A program made the translations under genes and the position numbers. DNA of 64,000 nucleotides from Tritrichomonas musculus (taxonomy: Eukaryota > Parabasalia > Tritrichomonadida > Tritrichomonadidae), in contig JAPFFF010000018.1 in the NCBI GenBank assembly GCA_039105265.1, forward strand, positions 1,178,001-1,242,000. Direction: 5' to 3'. Positions 27,940 to 38,548 of the stretch are shown piece after piece. Under the pieces are notes generated by a model. The model was not told the DNA's origin, made no database searches, and worked only from the letters and a program-made list of their open reading frames with translations. How positions within the stretch are numbered: position 1 is the stretch's first letter; each line of letters begins with the position of its first letter.

Positions 27940-28899
27940 TTAAGGATTTGTATTGCAATCAGAACTTTGAAATTGTGATAGAGCTGTTAAACTTGTTGTA
28001 CTCATTTGTTTCATATGTATGGCTCCGCCAACAGCTTCAATTTCTTTCAATTGTTTATTTCGAATTGTTATGAATAATTCACATTGTTCAAAATGCTTTC
28101 TTCGAGCAGCACTCAATTTTCGATTTAATTTTGTTATTTGCGTTGCTTCATCGTAATAAGCAGATGCTTGTTGTGAAGTATCACTAAGGAGATAATTTTC
28201 ACTTTTCAATTTTGAGTGGAGTTCCATTGCTTCATCCAATTGTGTAGTTAAATTATATATTTTTTCTTTTTGAAGTTGTACATCTTCATACATACTTGAC
28301 AACTTGTAAGTTTCGTATTGAGTTACATTTTTTTGAATTTCTCGTTCTGTTTCTGCAACTGATTGGGCAAGAACTGCACAATGGTTTTCACCATCTTCAA
28401 CTTCTTGCCTAAGAATTCTAAGCGAATTTTGAGAGAATAGTTGTTTAACTTGACTTAATTGACGTGAAAGTGAATTACTTTCGTTTTGAAATAGAATAAT
28501 AGCTGAAGAGAAATCACCTGTAGTTACAGCATTATTAAGTGTATCTGATTCTGTAATTGATTCGTCAGATGATGTTATTGCTCGATGATGCATTAAAATT
28601 TCGTTTTGAAGGCGAACATAATTTTGTCGTAAAGGCTTAACTTCGCATTGAAGAGCGGCAACTTCATATGTTAAACGCTCAAATTCTGCTTCGTAATAAC
28701 TTTGTTCATCTTCAGTATCAAAAAATTTATACGTTGAATTAGAACTTGAAGCTCCTGAAAATTGTGTCGTTAAAAATCCTCGGCGCCGAGCGGATTTAGG
28801 AGCTGTTCGAATTTTCTTTTTTTCGCGAGTAGTTTTGGTCATTCTTGCTGAAGGAGCATACATTCCATAATCAAAGCGAGGCGTTATAGTGGCTGCCAT
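27940..28899 (-). CDS. Coiled-coil protein
   Basis: A 319-residue protein. The first 50 residues are basic and disordered (TTREKKKIRTAPKSARRRG). From about residue 65 to 295 it is nearly continuous coiled coil (YYEAEFERLTYEVAALQCEV; LYKLSSMYEDVQLQ-type heptads), with a short break near 115-130. No enzymatic motif, signal peptide or membrane segment. Trichomonads have many such proteins in their cytoskeleton; a cytoskeletal or basal-body role is a guess. Confidence 0.8.
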   Translation of the reverse strand: MAATITPRFDYGMYAPSARMTKTTREKKKIRTAPKSARRRGFLTTQFSGASSSNSTYKFFDTEDEQSYYEAEFERLTYEVAALQCEVKPLRQNYVRLQNEILMHHRAITSSDESITESDTLNNAVTTGDFSSAIILFQNESNSLSRQLSQVKQLFSQNSLRILRQEVEDGENHCAVLAQSVAETEREIQKNVTQYETYKLSSMYEDVQLQKEKIYNLTTQLDEAMELHSKLKSENYLLSDTSQQASAYYDEATQITKLNRKLSAARRKHFEQCELFITIRNKQLKEIEAVGGAIHMKQMSTTSLTALSQFQSSDCNTNP

Positions 28900-29404
28900 T
28901 TAAAATATTTATATATTTCCTTTAAAAATGTAATAAAATATTTTTATAAAAAACGTACAAACAAATTGAATCTCTAAAACTTTTGTTGAAATTTTTTTGA
29001 ATTCATACACATCAATCTTGTGAAAAGAAAATAAACATTTATATATATATATATGCATTTTAATAGAAATCCATTGAGGTAGCCAAACAGAGATATCATC
29101 AACAACATTTTTTTAAATTTAATAATAATCGTTGATAGAAGTACAGTTTTTATTACATAAATAACAAATAATTAAAATAAGAATTGGCCATGCAAGATAA
29201 GGTTAGTCAAACAAAAACAAAAAAATCAATTTACCAAATTTCCAAATTTAATTAAAAAAAAAAATACATTACCAATTAAATATAAAAATATTATATATAA
29301 TAAAAAGAAAATGATTTGATAATACACCAATTTAATTTGAAAAAAAAAAAAAAGAGAAAAATTGGACATTTTGATTATAAAAATATCAAAATCAACATAA
29401 ATCT
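28900..29404. other. Intergenic, AT-rich
   Basis: Contains a TA dinucleotide run (about 29041-29054) and A-runs. It separates the coiled-coil gene start from the debranching enzyme stop. No gene or repeat recognised. Confidence 0.5.
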
Positions 29405-32400
29405 TTAAATCAAATCTAAATCTTGATCTTCTTCCTCCATATTAACGAATGATTCCCATGAATACATATCACTTTCAGTATAAGTGCTATAATCGTACAA
29501 AATATCAATAATTGCAGATACAGACCAAGCCTGGCTTGCGCATCCGTCACCGCAAGGTTCTCCATCCTTTTGAGTTAATTCAGGCAATCCGCAAGCCCAA
29601 GACTCCAATTGTTCCTTTTTAATTACTGCCAACATCTGCTTCATTCTACGAGTGATTCCTCTTCTGAATCTCATTGAAGCTCTAAAGAAGTAACCGACAG
29701 GCCAAACCCATTCTGGTCCGTTATGATAATTGAAACCTTTTGCAGTATAAAAATCGGCTGAATCGTTAGAATTCACGTAATAAGGACGATAACGATAATC
29801 ATCAGGATCCAAAGTTTTCATACCGATTTTACCAAGCAATCTTTCTTCAATTTGATTTAGACATTTTACGGCATGAACGGGATCGAACAATTCAGGAGCC
29901 ACTGTCATAGCGACCGTTAAATTAGGTCTAAACTGATAATCAGCGTATTCCAGATTTGAACCAACTGTATCTTTATAAATACCACGAACACCAACATGCT
30001 TTTCTTCAACGAAGTATTTCTGATCATTTTCTTTCTTGGTTGGAATATAAAACCAAGATTCAAAAGAGGTACAAACTAAATTAGACCAATCAGACCAAGT
30101 AACAACACTATTTCTATTAGTTCCATTAACAGTCTTTTGAATAGTTACACCAGAATGCTTGAAGGAACCATCCTTGTAACAATCGGAAAGCCATCTTAAT
30201 GTAGATTCAAGTAAACCAATGATTTCAACATCAGCACCGTCACGAGGAGTAGCAGGAACACCACAATTAGAAGCTGGAACAGAGGAGCCCATTTTATCCA
30301 TCCAGGTTCCACAATTAGAAGAATTTCCTCCAAGTATGAAGCCGTTTGTCCAATCAGTAATGATATCAATATGAAAACCTTCTTCTTTCATTACACTGTC
30401 AATTTGATGACCGGCATTCCATTCGACAAAATGAATTCCATTTGCATGAGCATTCATTATTTTCATAACAATTTCTTCCATCGTTACAATTGGTCGACTT
30501 GACTTAGAAGTATCTGCATAATAACGATTGTATTCAGTTTGATTATCAGTTGGAAATAGTAAAGGTACTTTTATCTTAAATACATCACCACCTTCACCAC
30601 TCATGAATGCATATTCTTGAAGTGCTTGCAAGAACCACCACGTTGCATCTCGTGCATTATAACGTGGATTCATACATGCATCATGAAGGTTTGGAATTAA
30701 ACCATGACGACAACATGATGCAAAGGCAACAAGTTGATCTTTAGCTTCTTGAAAACGACCTGTGCATAAGAAAAGTCCACGTAATGCAATCATCGAATCT
30801 CTTCCCCAACTTCTCATATAACTAACTGAAAAATGAGGAAATCCTGCAGCTGTTGAAGTATCAAGTCTTGATACAAGATCTTTGAAATACTTCTGAAGAT
30901 TTGGATGAACAAGTTGTGCATTTTTAACTGGTGTAAAATATGATATTGATGACATTGCTAATGACTTAACAAAATCATCTCCATTTTGAATGAATTGAGA
31001 TAATTGTGAAATTACATTATCTCGAGCTGCAATGTTAACACTTCGAATAAAGCGATCTAAGTATTTAGGAATTAAATAGCGTGGCAGTTGTTTAATTCCA
31101 GTTGTCCATTTTTCAATGTTCATTTTAACACCGATCAAACTTGTTGATTGTTGAAGTCGATTGATAAAGAAATCTATCAACCAATTCCCTTCTCGAACAT
31201 TAGAAAACACTGGACTAGCCATTCCTGCATCTGAACTTGCACCGAAATTAAAGGCTGTTTCAATTCCCATAGAACCAGCAAAGAAAGGTGCTCCAAAGCC
31301 TGGAAATTCAAAAGCACCATGATTTAACGTTGACCATTCTTCACTGGAGCATCTATAAAGTAAAATGGCAAGATCAATAATATTTATTCCTTTCAAAGTT
31401 CTCTTTAAATCAGCGACTAAATTCTCAAGTGTCATTTTATTAACAAATTCTCGAACACTTGAATTTTCTTTTGTTCTGAAAACAATGACAGAATTCTCAG
31501 GGAAGTTTTTAAGATAAAGATGATTGTTGTCAATTGAAGCAGATTTCATATTGTTCTTGTCTCGATTGAGGAAGATTTCACAATGACTTGGCTGGATTGG
31601 TTGTTGATGATTTGGATCATCAGGTGTTCGATTAACTGAATTAATTCTTCCTTCAAAGACAAGATCACTGATTGGTGATGGCGATGCTAGATCATACGTA
31701 GATGGCTCTCCTTGTAATCGTAAGATTGTCCAAACACCTTCACCTGTAGAAGAGTTGCATCTGAAGATAGAAACTAACGAGCCCATGTAATTTGCCATGA
31801 TTTCATTCATGCCTTTCTCTGCCATTTCAATATGAAGATGGTTGATTATCTCGCGGAACGGCTGGAAGGCTGGCTTGTCTTTTGACAATGGATAAAGACG
31901 AAATTCATCAACAACCGATGGAACAAATGGAACCATGTCATCATAGAGTCTGTTGGAGCCAGTTGGTCCAACTGACATTGAAAATGCAGTGGAAACAGTC
32001 AATGGGTCAAAATAGGGGGTTTCATTATCATGTGTAAGGTCAAAAATTACACCTGGAATTTGTCGAATCGGCCTGACAACAGATTCTGCATCGAGGGAAT
32101 CAACAGGAGCTACAGGAAGACCACCAGCTGACCATAACATATGTGTCATTTTTCCAGGTTCAATGTTTCTTGATCCTTCACGAATAAAAGCATTAATACC
32201 AATGTGATTAATGTATTTAATATCAAGATCTTCGCTTCCTGTGAATAATTCTGCTACAATGTAGAGATTTGGATTCACTTTTCGGGCTTCTTTAATGAAA
32301 TATTCACTTACTGGAAGTGGAGTGGAATGTGCATTATCAAGACGAATACCTTGAACAATTTCTGCAACAGATTGAAGATACTTCTTCATGTGCTCCCAAA

Positions 32401-33892
32401 GCCATGGACAATCTTCTGGTTTGGTTCCATATCGTAATTTGACATTATCGCCCCATATGACAACTTGACGTCGTAAATAACATTCTTTGCCTTCAGCAAT
32501 AAAATCATCAGTGGGATTGCTACTGAAAACCCAACCATTGTTTGCTAATGGCATCATTCCATGCTTCTTGGTCTGGATTTCGGAGAAATAACGCCATACT
32601 AATGGCACTTTATGAGTAACTTTGCCGAGTTTAGGGCCATTTGGATCATATCTGTTGTATTGGAAGGTATTCATAACGCTATTAACAACATCATGGACAA
32701 TTCCTTCAAAATGTTGGTAGTATGGCGTATTAAGAGTAACAATTGCACGCTTAAATTCGTCTATAAGGGCCAAGTCTTCTTTACCAGCTAATCTGTATAA
32801 TGCATTTGAATAATTTGGATCAACATGGATTGAACCCATGTCATACTTTTTATCATCAACAATACCTTTTGTTCGAATAATATTTTGCCTTTGAGGTGCA
32901 TTATAGTTAACGGCTCGCATACGAAGCATTTCATATTCTTTTGGAAGTAGGGTAGATGGTGGATTTAAAAGTTCTTTAACAGCTTGGTCTGTGTCGATTG
33001 TGAAATATTTTGATAATTGACTCTTGGTCAATCCATCTGTTAAATAATGACGTAATCTATCCATATGACAAACTTGTAAATCTGGAGGCAAATCAGATAC
33101 TTTTCCATCAGCAATATCATTTGATAAATCATTAATGACTTTGTCAATATAATAAGCAGGTTTCAAATGCGGCGAATTTTCAAAATTATAGCCTGCTTCT
33201 GGATGCTCAGAAAGCCATTCAGTGTCTGGATTTGTATGATTAAGGACAATATCAGCCATAAAAACAATTCCAAGTTCTTTTTCGATCTTTTTTAATTCTG
33301 TTTTAAGAACTGACCAACGCTCTTTTTCTGGGAATTTATCATCAAAAAGAAACTTGGATATTTGAAGCTGATCTTTGAGAGAATAATGAGACAAATCTCC
33401 AAGTTCTTGGAATGGAGGTAAATGAATCATGTTATAACCAAGATCAGCAATTGGTCTGAGATTTTCGAGCCAGTCTTGAACCTGACCAATGCATCTTCCA
33501 TAGTTGGTTTGAATACACAACGATTCGAGAGGCTTTGGCTCACCATTTATGTTAATTTTTGGATCAATAATATAACGAACTATTTTTGCTTCATCTCCTG
33601 ATGATGGATTTTTAATGTAAAAGCTGTAAGCACCAGCTGTATTCAATGGAATTTCAAATACAATATCTTCAAACATTGAATAATTCTTATTTGTAGGCTT
33701 GACTTGATGCATTTCATCTGATTCAAGCTCATTATCTGATGCTGGTTGATTTGACATTAAAATTGTTTGTGGTTGATGAAATTTATTTCCAACAGGTAAA
33801 TGGACATCAAGAACGTATCCAACATGAGGAATTCGAATAATTCCTATCTCAACTGATGCTTCTTTATTTAAAGGAAGTCTGAGATGTTTCAT
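29405..33892 (-). CDS. AGL: Glycogen debranching enzyme (4-alpha-glucanotransferase / amylo-1,6-glucosidase)
   Basis: A 1495-residue two-activity enzyme of the eukaryotic type, length as in animals and yeast. The N-terminal GH13-like transferase half shows GFMADIVLNHT-type sequence (VFMADIVLNHTNPDTEW), the nucleophile region GIRLDNAHSTP near residue 515 and the acid/base region IVAELFTGSEDLD near 546. The C-terminal GH133 glucosidase half shows SYMRSWGRDSMIALRGLF near 1029, NPRYNARDATWWFLQALQEY near 1080 and GFILGGNSSNCGTWMDKMG. It removes branch points of glycogen together with phosphorylase, in the cytosol. Trichomonads store glycogen heavily, so the gene is expected. An initiator TCATTATAAATG sits right at the start. 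Confidence 0.97.
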   Translation of the reverse strand: MKHLRLPLNKEASVEIGIIRIPHVGYVLDVHLPVGNKFHQPQTILMSNQPASDNELESDEMHQVKPTNKNYSMFEDIVFEIPLNTAGAYSFYIKNPSSGDEAKIVRYIIDPKININGEPKPLESLCIQTNYGRCIGQVQDWLENLRPIADLGYNMIHLPPFQELGDLSHYSLKDQLQISKFLFDDKFPEKERWSVLKTELKKIEKELGIVFMADIVLNHTNPDTEWLSEHPEAGYNFENSPHLKPAYYIDKVINDLSNDIADGKVSDLPPDLQVCHMDRLRHYLTDGLTKSQLSKYFTIDTDQAVKELLNPPSTLLPKEYEMLRMRAVNYNAPQRQNIIRTKGIVDDKKYDMGSIHVDPNYSNALYRLAGKEDLALIDEFKRAIVTLNTPYYQHFEGIVHDVVNSVMNTFQYNRYDPNGPKLGKVTHKVPLVWRYFSEIQTKKHGMMPLANNGWVFSSNPTDDFIAEGKECYLRRQVVIWGDNVKLRYGTKPEDCPWLWEHMKKYLQSVAEIVQGIRLDNAHSTPLPVSEYFIKEARKVNPNLYIVAELFTGSEDLDIKYINHIGINAFIREGSRNIEPGKMTHMLWSAGGLPVAPVDSLDAESVVRPIRQIPGVIFDLTHDNETPYFDPLTVSTAFSMSVGPTGSNRLYDDMVPFVPSVVDEFRLYPLSKDKPAFQPFREIINHLHIEMAEKGMNEIMANYMGSLVSIFRCNSSTGEGVWTILRLQGEPSTYDLASPSPISDLVFEGRINSVNRTPDDPNHQQPIQPSHCEIFLNRDKNNMKSASIDNNHLYLKNFPENSVIVFRTKENSSVREFVNKMTLENLVADLKRTLKGINIIDLAILLYRCSSEEWSTLNHGAFEFPGFGAPFFAGSMGIETAFNFGASSDAGMASPVFSNVREGNWLIDFFINRLQQSTSLIGVKMNIEKWTTGIKQLPRYLIPKYLDRFIRSVNIAARDNVISQLSQFIQNGDDFVKSLAMSSISYFTPVKNAQLVHPNLQKYFKDLVSRLDTSTAAGFPHFSVSYMRSWGRDSMIALRGLFLCTGRFQEAKDQLVAFASCCRHGLIPNLHDACMNPRYNARDATWWFLQALQEYAFMSGEGGDVFKIKVPLLFPTDNQTEYNRYYADTSKSSRPIVTMEEIVMKIMNAHANGIHFVEWNAGHQIDSVMKEEGFHIDIITDWTNGFILGGNSSNCGTWMDKMGSSVPASNCGVPATPRDGADVEIIGLLESTLRWLSDCYKDGSFKHSGVTIQKTVNGTNRNSVVTWSDWSNLVCTSFESWFYIPTKKENDQKYFVEEKHVGVRGIYKDTVGSNLEYADYQFRPNLTVAMTVAPELFDPVHAVKCLNQIEERLLGKIGMKTLDPDDYRYRPYYVNSNDSADFYTAKGFNYHNGPEWVWPVGYFFRASMRFRRGITRRMKQMLAVIKKEQLESWACGLPELTQKDGEPCGDGCASQAWSVSAIIDILYDYSTYTESDMYSWESFVNMEEEDQDLDLI

Positions 33893-33894
33893 TT

Positions 33895-33902
33895 ATAATG
33901 AA
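33895..33902 (-). promoter_or_regulatory. Initiator (Inr) of the debranching enzyme gene
   Basis: Minus-strand TTCATTAT with A(+1) at 33899, 7 nt before the ATG. This matches the trichomonad initiator consensus TCA(+1)Y(T/A), which lies close to the start codon. Confidence 0.65.
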
Positions 33903-34472
33903 TGTGGACTTTTTTAAATTACAATTAAATAATTTCTCAAAATTATGAACTTTACAAATTCGAATTTAACTTTTTCTATATATAATAACCATCTATTAGA
34001 TATATAATTGAGAATGGTTGATTTTAAAAATCTCCACCCATTATAATTCAAAATCAAATTATTGACTAAATTTATAATTTTTGAAATTACCAACCATTCA
34101 TTGAAACATAAAAAATTAAATGAGAAAAAATGTGGTTAGGCAATAAAAAGTTAACGCTTTTTATTTTTAAAATATTTTTATCTCGCAATTTTAAAAAGAG
34201 TTCGATAATAATTTTACTAAAAATAAATATATGCATAAAATACATTTTATTATATTGATATTATTCTTTATTAATATACTTTATAAGTTTGATAGATTTA
34301 TTTTATGAATTCTAGAAATGGACATTACCTAAAGGCATATTTAGTTAAAGACTTTTTTTCCTCCTCAAATATTTACTTTACGACTGATTTTCTTATTATA
34401 TAAAAAATAATTCGATAAAATTGAGGTAAACATGAAATAATAATTTAGTATTATAGATTTAGTAAAACATAT
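33903..34472. other. Intergenic, AT-rich
   Basis: About 570 bp without a recognisable gene or repeat. Contains the short complementary pieces AACCATCTATTAG / CCAACCATTC but no strong hairpin. Confidence 0.45.
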
Positions 34473-35645
34473 TTAACTCAAAGATGTCAAATTAAATTGA
34501 AAAGCACACTTTTGTGTTGAGATACTGTATTGAGCATAGACACTAATACTCTGTGAATTATTAAGGGCAAAATCCATACCAAATGAAATAGCATCATTTT
34601 TCAACCTAAGTGAATATAACGATGCATTAAAAGGATCATCATTTTTAATATATTTCATCTTTTTCCAATCAGGAAATGAATTACAATCTTGCAAATTATA
34701 AAAGAATGCTTTGTATTTTTTAATATATTCATCATCAATTGGCTCTTTTGATTGATTTTGAGGAATGTTTTTTCTTCCTTTATGAGTTCTTTGCTGTGAT
34801 TCTTGCCTTTTTCTTCTCCAATTGAATACAAATGACAAATCTGGTTTAAATTTGGCATTGATTCGTCCAATTAAAATCAAGTTTACCATGTCTGTAAATT
34901 TGATATTCAATCGAAGCGTGTGACTTGCTGAAACTTTAGATCGAGATCCAACAACACTTCGATCATCAGGATCTGTATTGATTTGATCTGATTCAAAATC
35001 TAATGTATTAAAAGTATTTGACATTGAAGTTTCAAAATAAGGTCCTCTGTGCTCAACCATAAATCCTATTAAACATCTTGTTATGAATTTATCACATGTG
35101 CTGTAAGCTAGTTTGAAAGATAAATCTTTCATAGTCGCTTTTCCAAAAATTGAATAAATAGAAATATTTGGTAGAAGCTCGATTGAATTACCAAAACATC
35201 CACCAGGACGAAAGAATTGGCACATCAACGATATTGGGGTTGGGTAAGAAACCGTAAAACTCATATCATATTCGTGTCCTCTATCATTAAATGGATATAA
35301 CCCTGTGTAAAAAAAAGAATTATCTGTAAGTCGGAAGAAATGATCGTCTCTTTTGATCTTAGCTTCAAATTCTTTAGGTGATTTAAATACTATAATTGCG
35401 TCATGTGGCATGTTTAAAGAAATTGAGGAAGCAGTTAGATTTTTTTCATTGCTTAATGAAAAAGAAAAATGATCATTGATACCAGCTGAAACTTTACGAG
35501 TTTGCAAATTCAAAAAGTATTTAGGATATGTTAAAAGAAGAGAAAATGTTCCAGGTTTTAAATCATTTTGGCCAAAAAAATCGAAGTTTTCGAAAATTGA
35601 TCGATGAAAATACTTTCCTGGAAAAGGCAAAGCAAAAAAATTCAT
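34473..35645 (-). CDS. Unknown protein, possibly an organelle beta-barrel
   Basis: A 390-residue protein with a regular alternation of polar and hydrophobic residues in short strands (KVSAGINDHFSFSLSNEKN, ASLYSLRLKNDAISFGMDFA, SISVYAQYSISTQKCAFQFN). There is a hydrophilic Lys/Arg/Gln insert near 275-310. No signal peptide or helical membrane segment. The strand pattern and the hydrophobic-ended C-terminus would fit an outer-membrane beta-barrel of the hydrogenosome (VDAC/Hmp35-like proteins are known in trichomonads), but no family motif is seen. A soluble beta protein is equally possible. An initiator TCATTTATTATG lies at the start, A(+1) 7 nt upstream. Confidence 0.75.
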   Translation of the reverse strand: MNFFALPFPGKYFHRSIFENFDFFGQNDLKPGTFSLLLTYPKYFLNLQTRKVSAGINDHFSFSLSNEKNLTASSISLNMPHDAIIVFKSPKEFEAKIKRDDHFFRLTDNSFFYTGLYPFNDRGHEYDMSFTVSYPTPISLMCQFFRPGGCFGNSIELLPNISIYSIFGKATMKDLSFKLAYSTCDKFITRCLIGFMVEHRGPYFETSMSNTFNTLDFESDQINTDPDDRSVVGSRSKVSASHTLRLNIKFTDMVNLILIGRINAKFKPDLSFVFNWRRKRQESQQRTHKGRKNIPQNQSKEPIDDEYIKKYKAFFYNLQDCNSFPDWKKMKYIKNDDPFNASLYSLRLKNDAISFGMDFALNNSQSISVYAQYSISTQKCAFQFNLTSLS

Positions 35646-35649
35646 AATA

Positions 35650-35656
35650 AATGATT
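35650..35656 (-). promoter_or_regulatory. Initiator of the 34473-35645 gene
   Basis: Minus-strand AATCATT with A(+1) at 35652, 7 nt upstream of the ATG. Matches the trichomonad initiator type. Confidence 0.6.
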
Positions 35657-35723
35657 AACTCTTAAAAAGTGGAAATTTTAATAAAATTTTTAATTATATC
35701 ACAGGCAATTTTTTCAAAACTGC

Positions 35724-36810
35724 ATGCACATTCGCTCATTAGCTCAATGTGAGATTGATCTTGAAAAATTTAAGAAAGGTGACTCGATTGGCGATGGTGG
35801 GTTCGGCAGCGTCTATCAAATATAATCAAAAGATTCAGAGAAAAAAATATGCAGCCAAGGTTATTGATTGCCATGATAGCTTAGAACAATGCAATAAAAC
35901 GATTAATCGCGAAGTAGGAATCATGATTACTTGCAATCATCCAACAATTATTGATATTATTGGATATTCGAAAAAAGATGTTAACGGTGAATATAATGCT
36001 ACAATTGTTATGAATCTTATGAAAAATGGATCTCTTGCACATGTTATTGAACAAATTCGACTAGGTAGTGGACCAATTGAATATTCAAATACAACTCGCC
36101 AAATTATTCTTATAGGTGTTGCTCGTGGCATGAAATACCTTCATTACCGCAATATTATTCATAGATACCTTAAAACAGAGAACATTTAACTAGATGAAGA
36201 ATTTCATCCTCACATTTCAGATTTTGGGATGTCAAAGTTTTCCGAAATTGGACCCTCATATAGCCAATCGCAAAATGGTGGATCGGTAATGTACATGGCT
36301 CCAGAAATAATCAATAATGAACCATATTATAATCCTGTTGATGTTTATGCATATGGAATCTTAATGTATCAAGTTGTTACTGATTTAGACCCTTACCCAG
36401 AACTGAAATATCAACAACCTCCATATTTTCATTTCTTACATAGTATAATCGAAAATGATTTACGTCCAAAATTTAAAGTCCTTGTTAAAAATTCACTTAA
36501 GCAATTAATTGAACAATTCTGGGATAAATATCCATATAAACGCCCAAATTTTGAAATAATTTTCGATAAGCTTACAAATGGATATGATTATTATCTTGAT
36601 GATGTTGATGTCGATGTCGATGAGATTAAATACTATATTGATGACATAACAGAGATTAGAGATCCTGTTGATAAAATTTTGGATAGATTATCCAAGATTG
36701 AAAAAGAAAACCAACAACTAAAAAGTGAAAACGACCAAATTAAAATTGAAAAAGCTAATCTAATAAAAGAAAATGACCAAGTCTCGATAATTTCAAATTC
36801 AGCAACTTAA
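35724..36810 (+). pseudogene. Decayed protein kinase
   Basis: Starts at ATG 35724 (MHIRSLAQCEIDLEKF) with a proper glycine loop (IGDGGFGSVYQ). An in-frame TAA follows at 35823-35825, then a one-base shift in an A-run before the Lys strand (KKYAAKVI). The catalytic loop reads IIHRYLKTEN: the catalytic Asp of HRD is Tyr. A second stop (TAA, 36187-36189) comes just after, then SDFGMSKF, MAPEI and the C-lobe. A coiled coil with NQQLKSENDQIKIEKANL follows at about 36690-36780. Three reading breaks and a lost catalytic Asp make it a pseudogene, of the same TKL-like family as the kinases at 42-56 kb. A one-base shift near 36785 would continue into the actin-like piece. Confidence 0.85.
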
Positions 36811-36919
36811 AGAAGACAAGAAGAAACAGCCTAGCAAAGATCAACCAAAACCAAAAGAAAAAATAGATGATAAACCTGATCAAGCTCCAGTAGCGTCTCC
36901 AAAGAAACAAGTTCAAAAC

Positions 36920-37703
36920 ATGTCACAGCCATCTTCCAATTCTGTTGTTATTGATATTGGCTCGTATACATGCAAAATTGGATTTGCTGGCCATGACAAG
37001 CCACTCTTTGAACTACCATCAAACTCTTATATTGACGATGATGAATTGGCAGAGAATGAAGTTTTATCATTTAAAAATCCATTCAATAAAGGAATTGTTT
37101 CTGACTGGGAAAGCATGACAAACTTACTGGATCATGCCTATAAAAATACGCTCAACGTTGATCCAGCTGATCATTGCTTGCTAATTACCGAGCCTCCATT
37201 AAATCCAAAGGAAAATCGGGAAAAAATTGCTCAAATAATGCTTGAAACTTTCAATGTCCCTAGTTTTTATCTCGGCAATCAATCCGTGCTATCTCTTTTT
37301 GCTTCTGGAAGAACAACGGGATTTGCAATTGATCTTGGCTATCAAGCGTCATACTTTACGCCTGTTTATGAAGGACACGCAATTGAACAAGGCATTCAGA
37401 AGTTACAAATAGCAGGAAAAGATCTAGACTCGTATCTCAGTAAAGTTCTTTCTAAGAAATACAGGATGCCTTTCTGGTGGAACTTCAATGATTAAAGGAC
37501 TTCCGAAAAGACTTGAAAAAGAAACTAATAATATGAAATTATATCAAAAAGGTGCAAAAATTTTGAATCCTCCAAGTGCAAAACATGAAGCATGGATAGG
37601 CGCTTCAATATTGGCAAGTCTCGATAGTTTCAAATATCTGACTGTCAAACATGAAGAATACAATGAACAAGGACCAGCTGCAGTTATAAGAAAATGTTTC
37701 TAG
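36920..37703 (+). pseudogene. Decayed actin-like gene
   Basis: The first frame (36920-37495) begins MSQPSSNSVVIDIGSYTCKI and covers the actin N-terminal half: phosphate loop (DIGSYTCKIGFAG), NPFNKGIVSDWESM, LLITEPPLNPKENREK and AGKDLDSYLSKVL. The second frame (to 37703) holds the actin C-terminus: SGGTSMIKGLPKRLEKE, AKHEAWIGASILASL and the exact-type ending GPAAVIRKCF. About 100 residues between (roughly actin 195-300) are absent and the frames differ. It is a divergent actin-related copy with an internal deletion and a frameshift. The open frame upstream of the ATG runs back to the kinase remnant. Confidence 0.85.
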
Positions 37704-38548
37704 GTTAACATTTAATGAATATAATAAAGATATTAACTGCATTGATTTCCTAGTTTTCATAAAAATTAACATAATACTTTTCTGGCAATATTTTTTTTTT
37801 TTTTAATTTTAGTGAAAATTGAAGAAGCAATTTTTTTTTTTTGGATATGTATTAATGTTCATTTACTACAATTATATTGTTTGTGCCAAATTTCAGCAAA
37901 GAAATCACCTGTTTTATCTTTTTTTTTTTTTTTTTGTGAACAAAAGTCCCCCAATTTCTCACTGAATGTGAAGCAATAATAATATAGTCGACTCAAAAAA
38001 GGCTGAATATTCAAAATTGAAAAGGCTCAGAAAATATATTTTGCTTCAGTTTCTAGCATACTTTTTTAGCTCGTTTTCCATATTAATCGCATTTTGGACG
38101 TCTCAAAAAGGAAACAACAGATTGCACGACTCCGTATTCTGACCAATTATAATACAGTTAAATAAGTATTTAAATCAAGTTCTAATTCAGATCTTCTAGT
38201 TTTTTTATATTAATCATGAATTTAGTTTTTTGTAGTGTTTTTACACCATATTTGATTCATTTCTCGATAAAAATGGACAATCATCATTAGAAGTTTTTGG
38301 CCAATGCAATAGCAATTTTATAAATATAATAAAGAAAAGTATTTAATGATATAACTATATCTCTAAATGAGTTCATTAATGATATGATAGAAAACAATTA
38401 ATTTTTCATTGCTATATAACATAAACATTTAATTTCAAATGATTCACTTCTTCAAACTATTGAATGATGTGTTTTTAGAGAACAATGCCATTTAAAACGT
38501 TTACAAACATATTTAAATTTATTTAATTTTTTATTTATAATGAGATCC
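37704..38548. other. Intergenic, T-rich
   Basis: Several T runs (37790, 37835, 37918) after the actin-like stop, then AT-rich sequence. I see no gene, RNA or inverted repeat. Confidence 0.5.
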
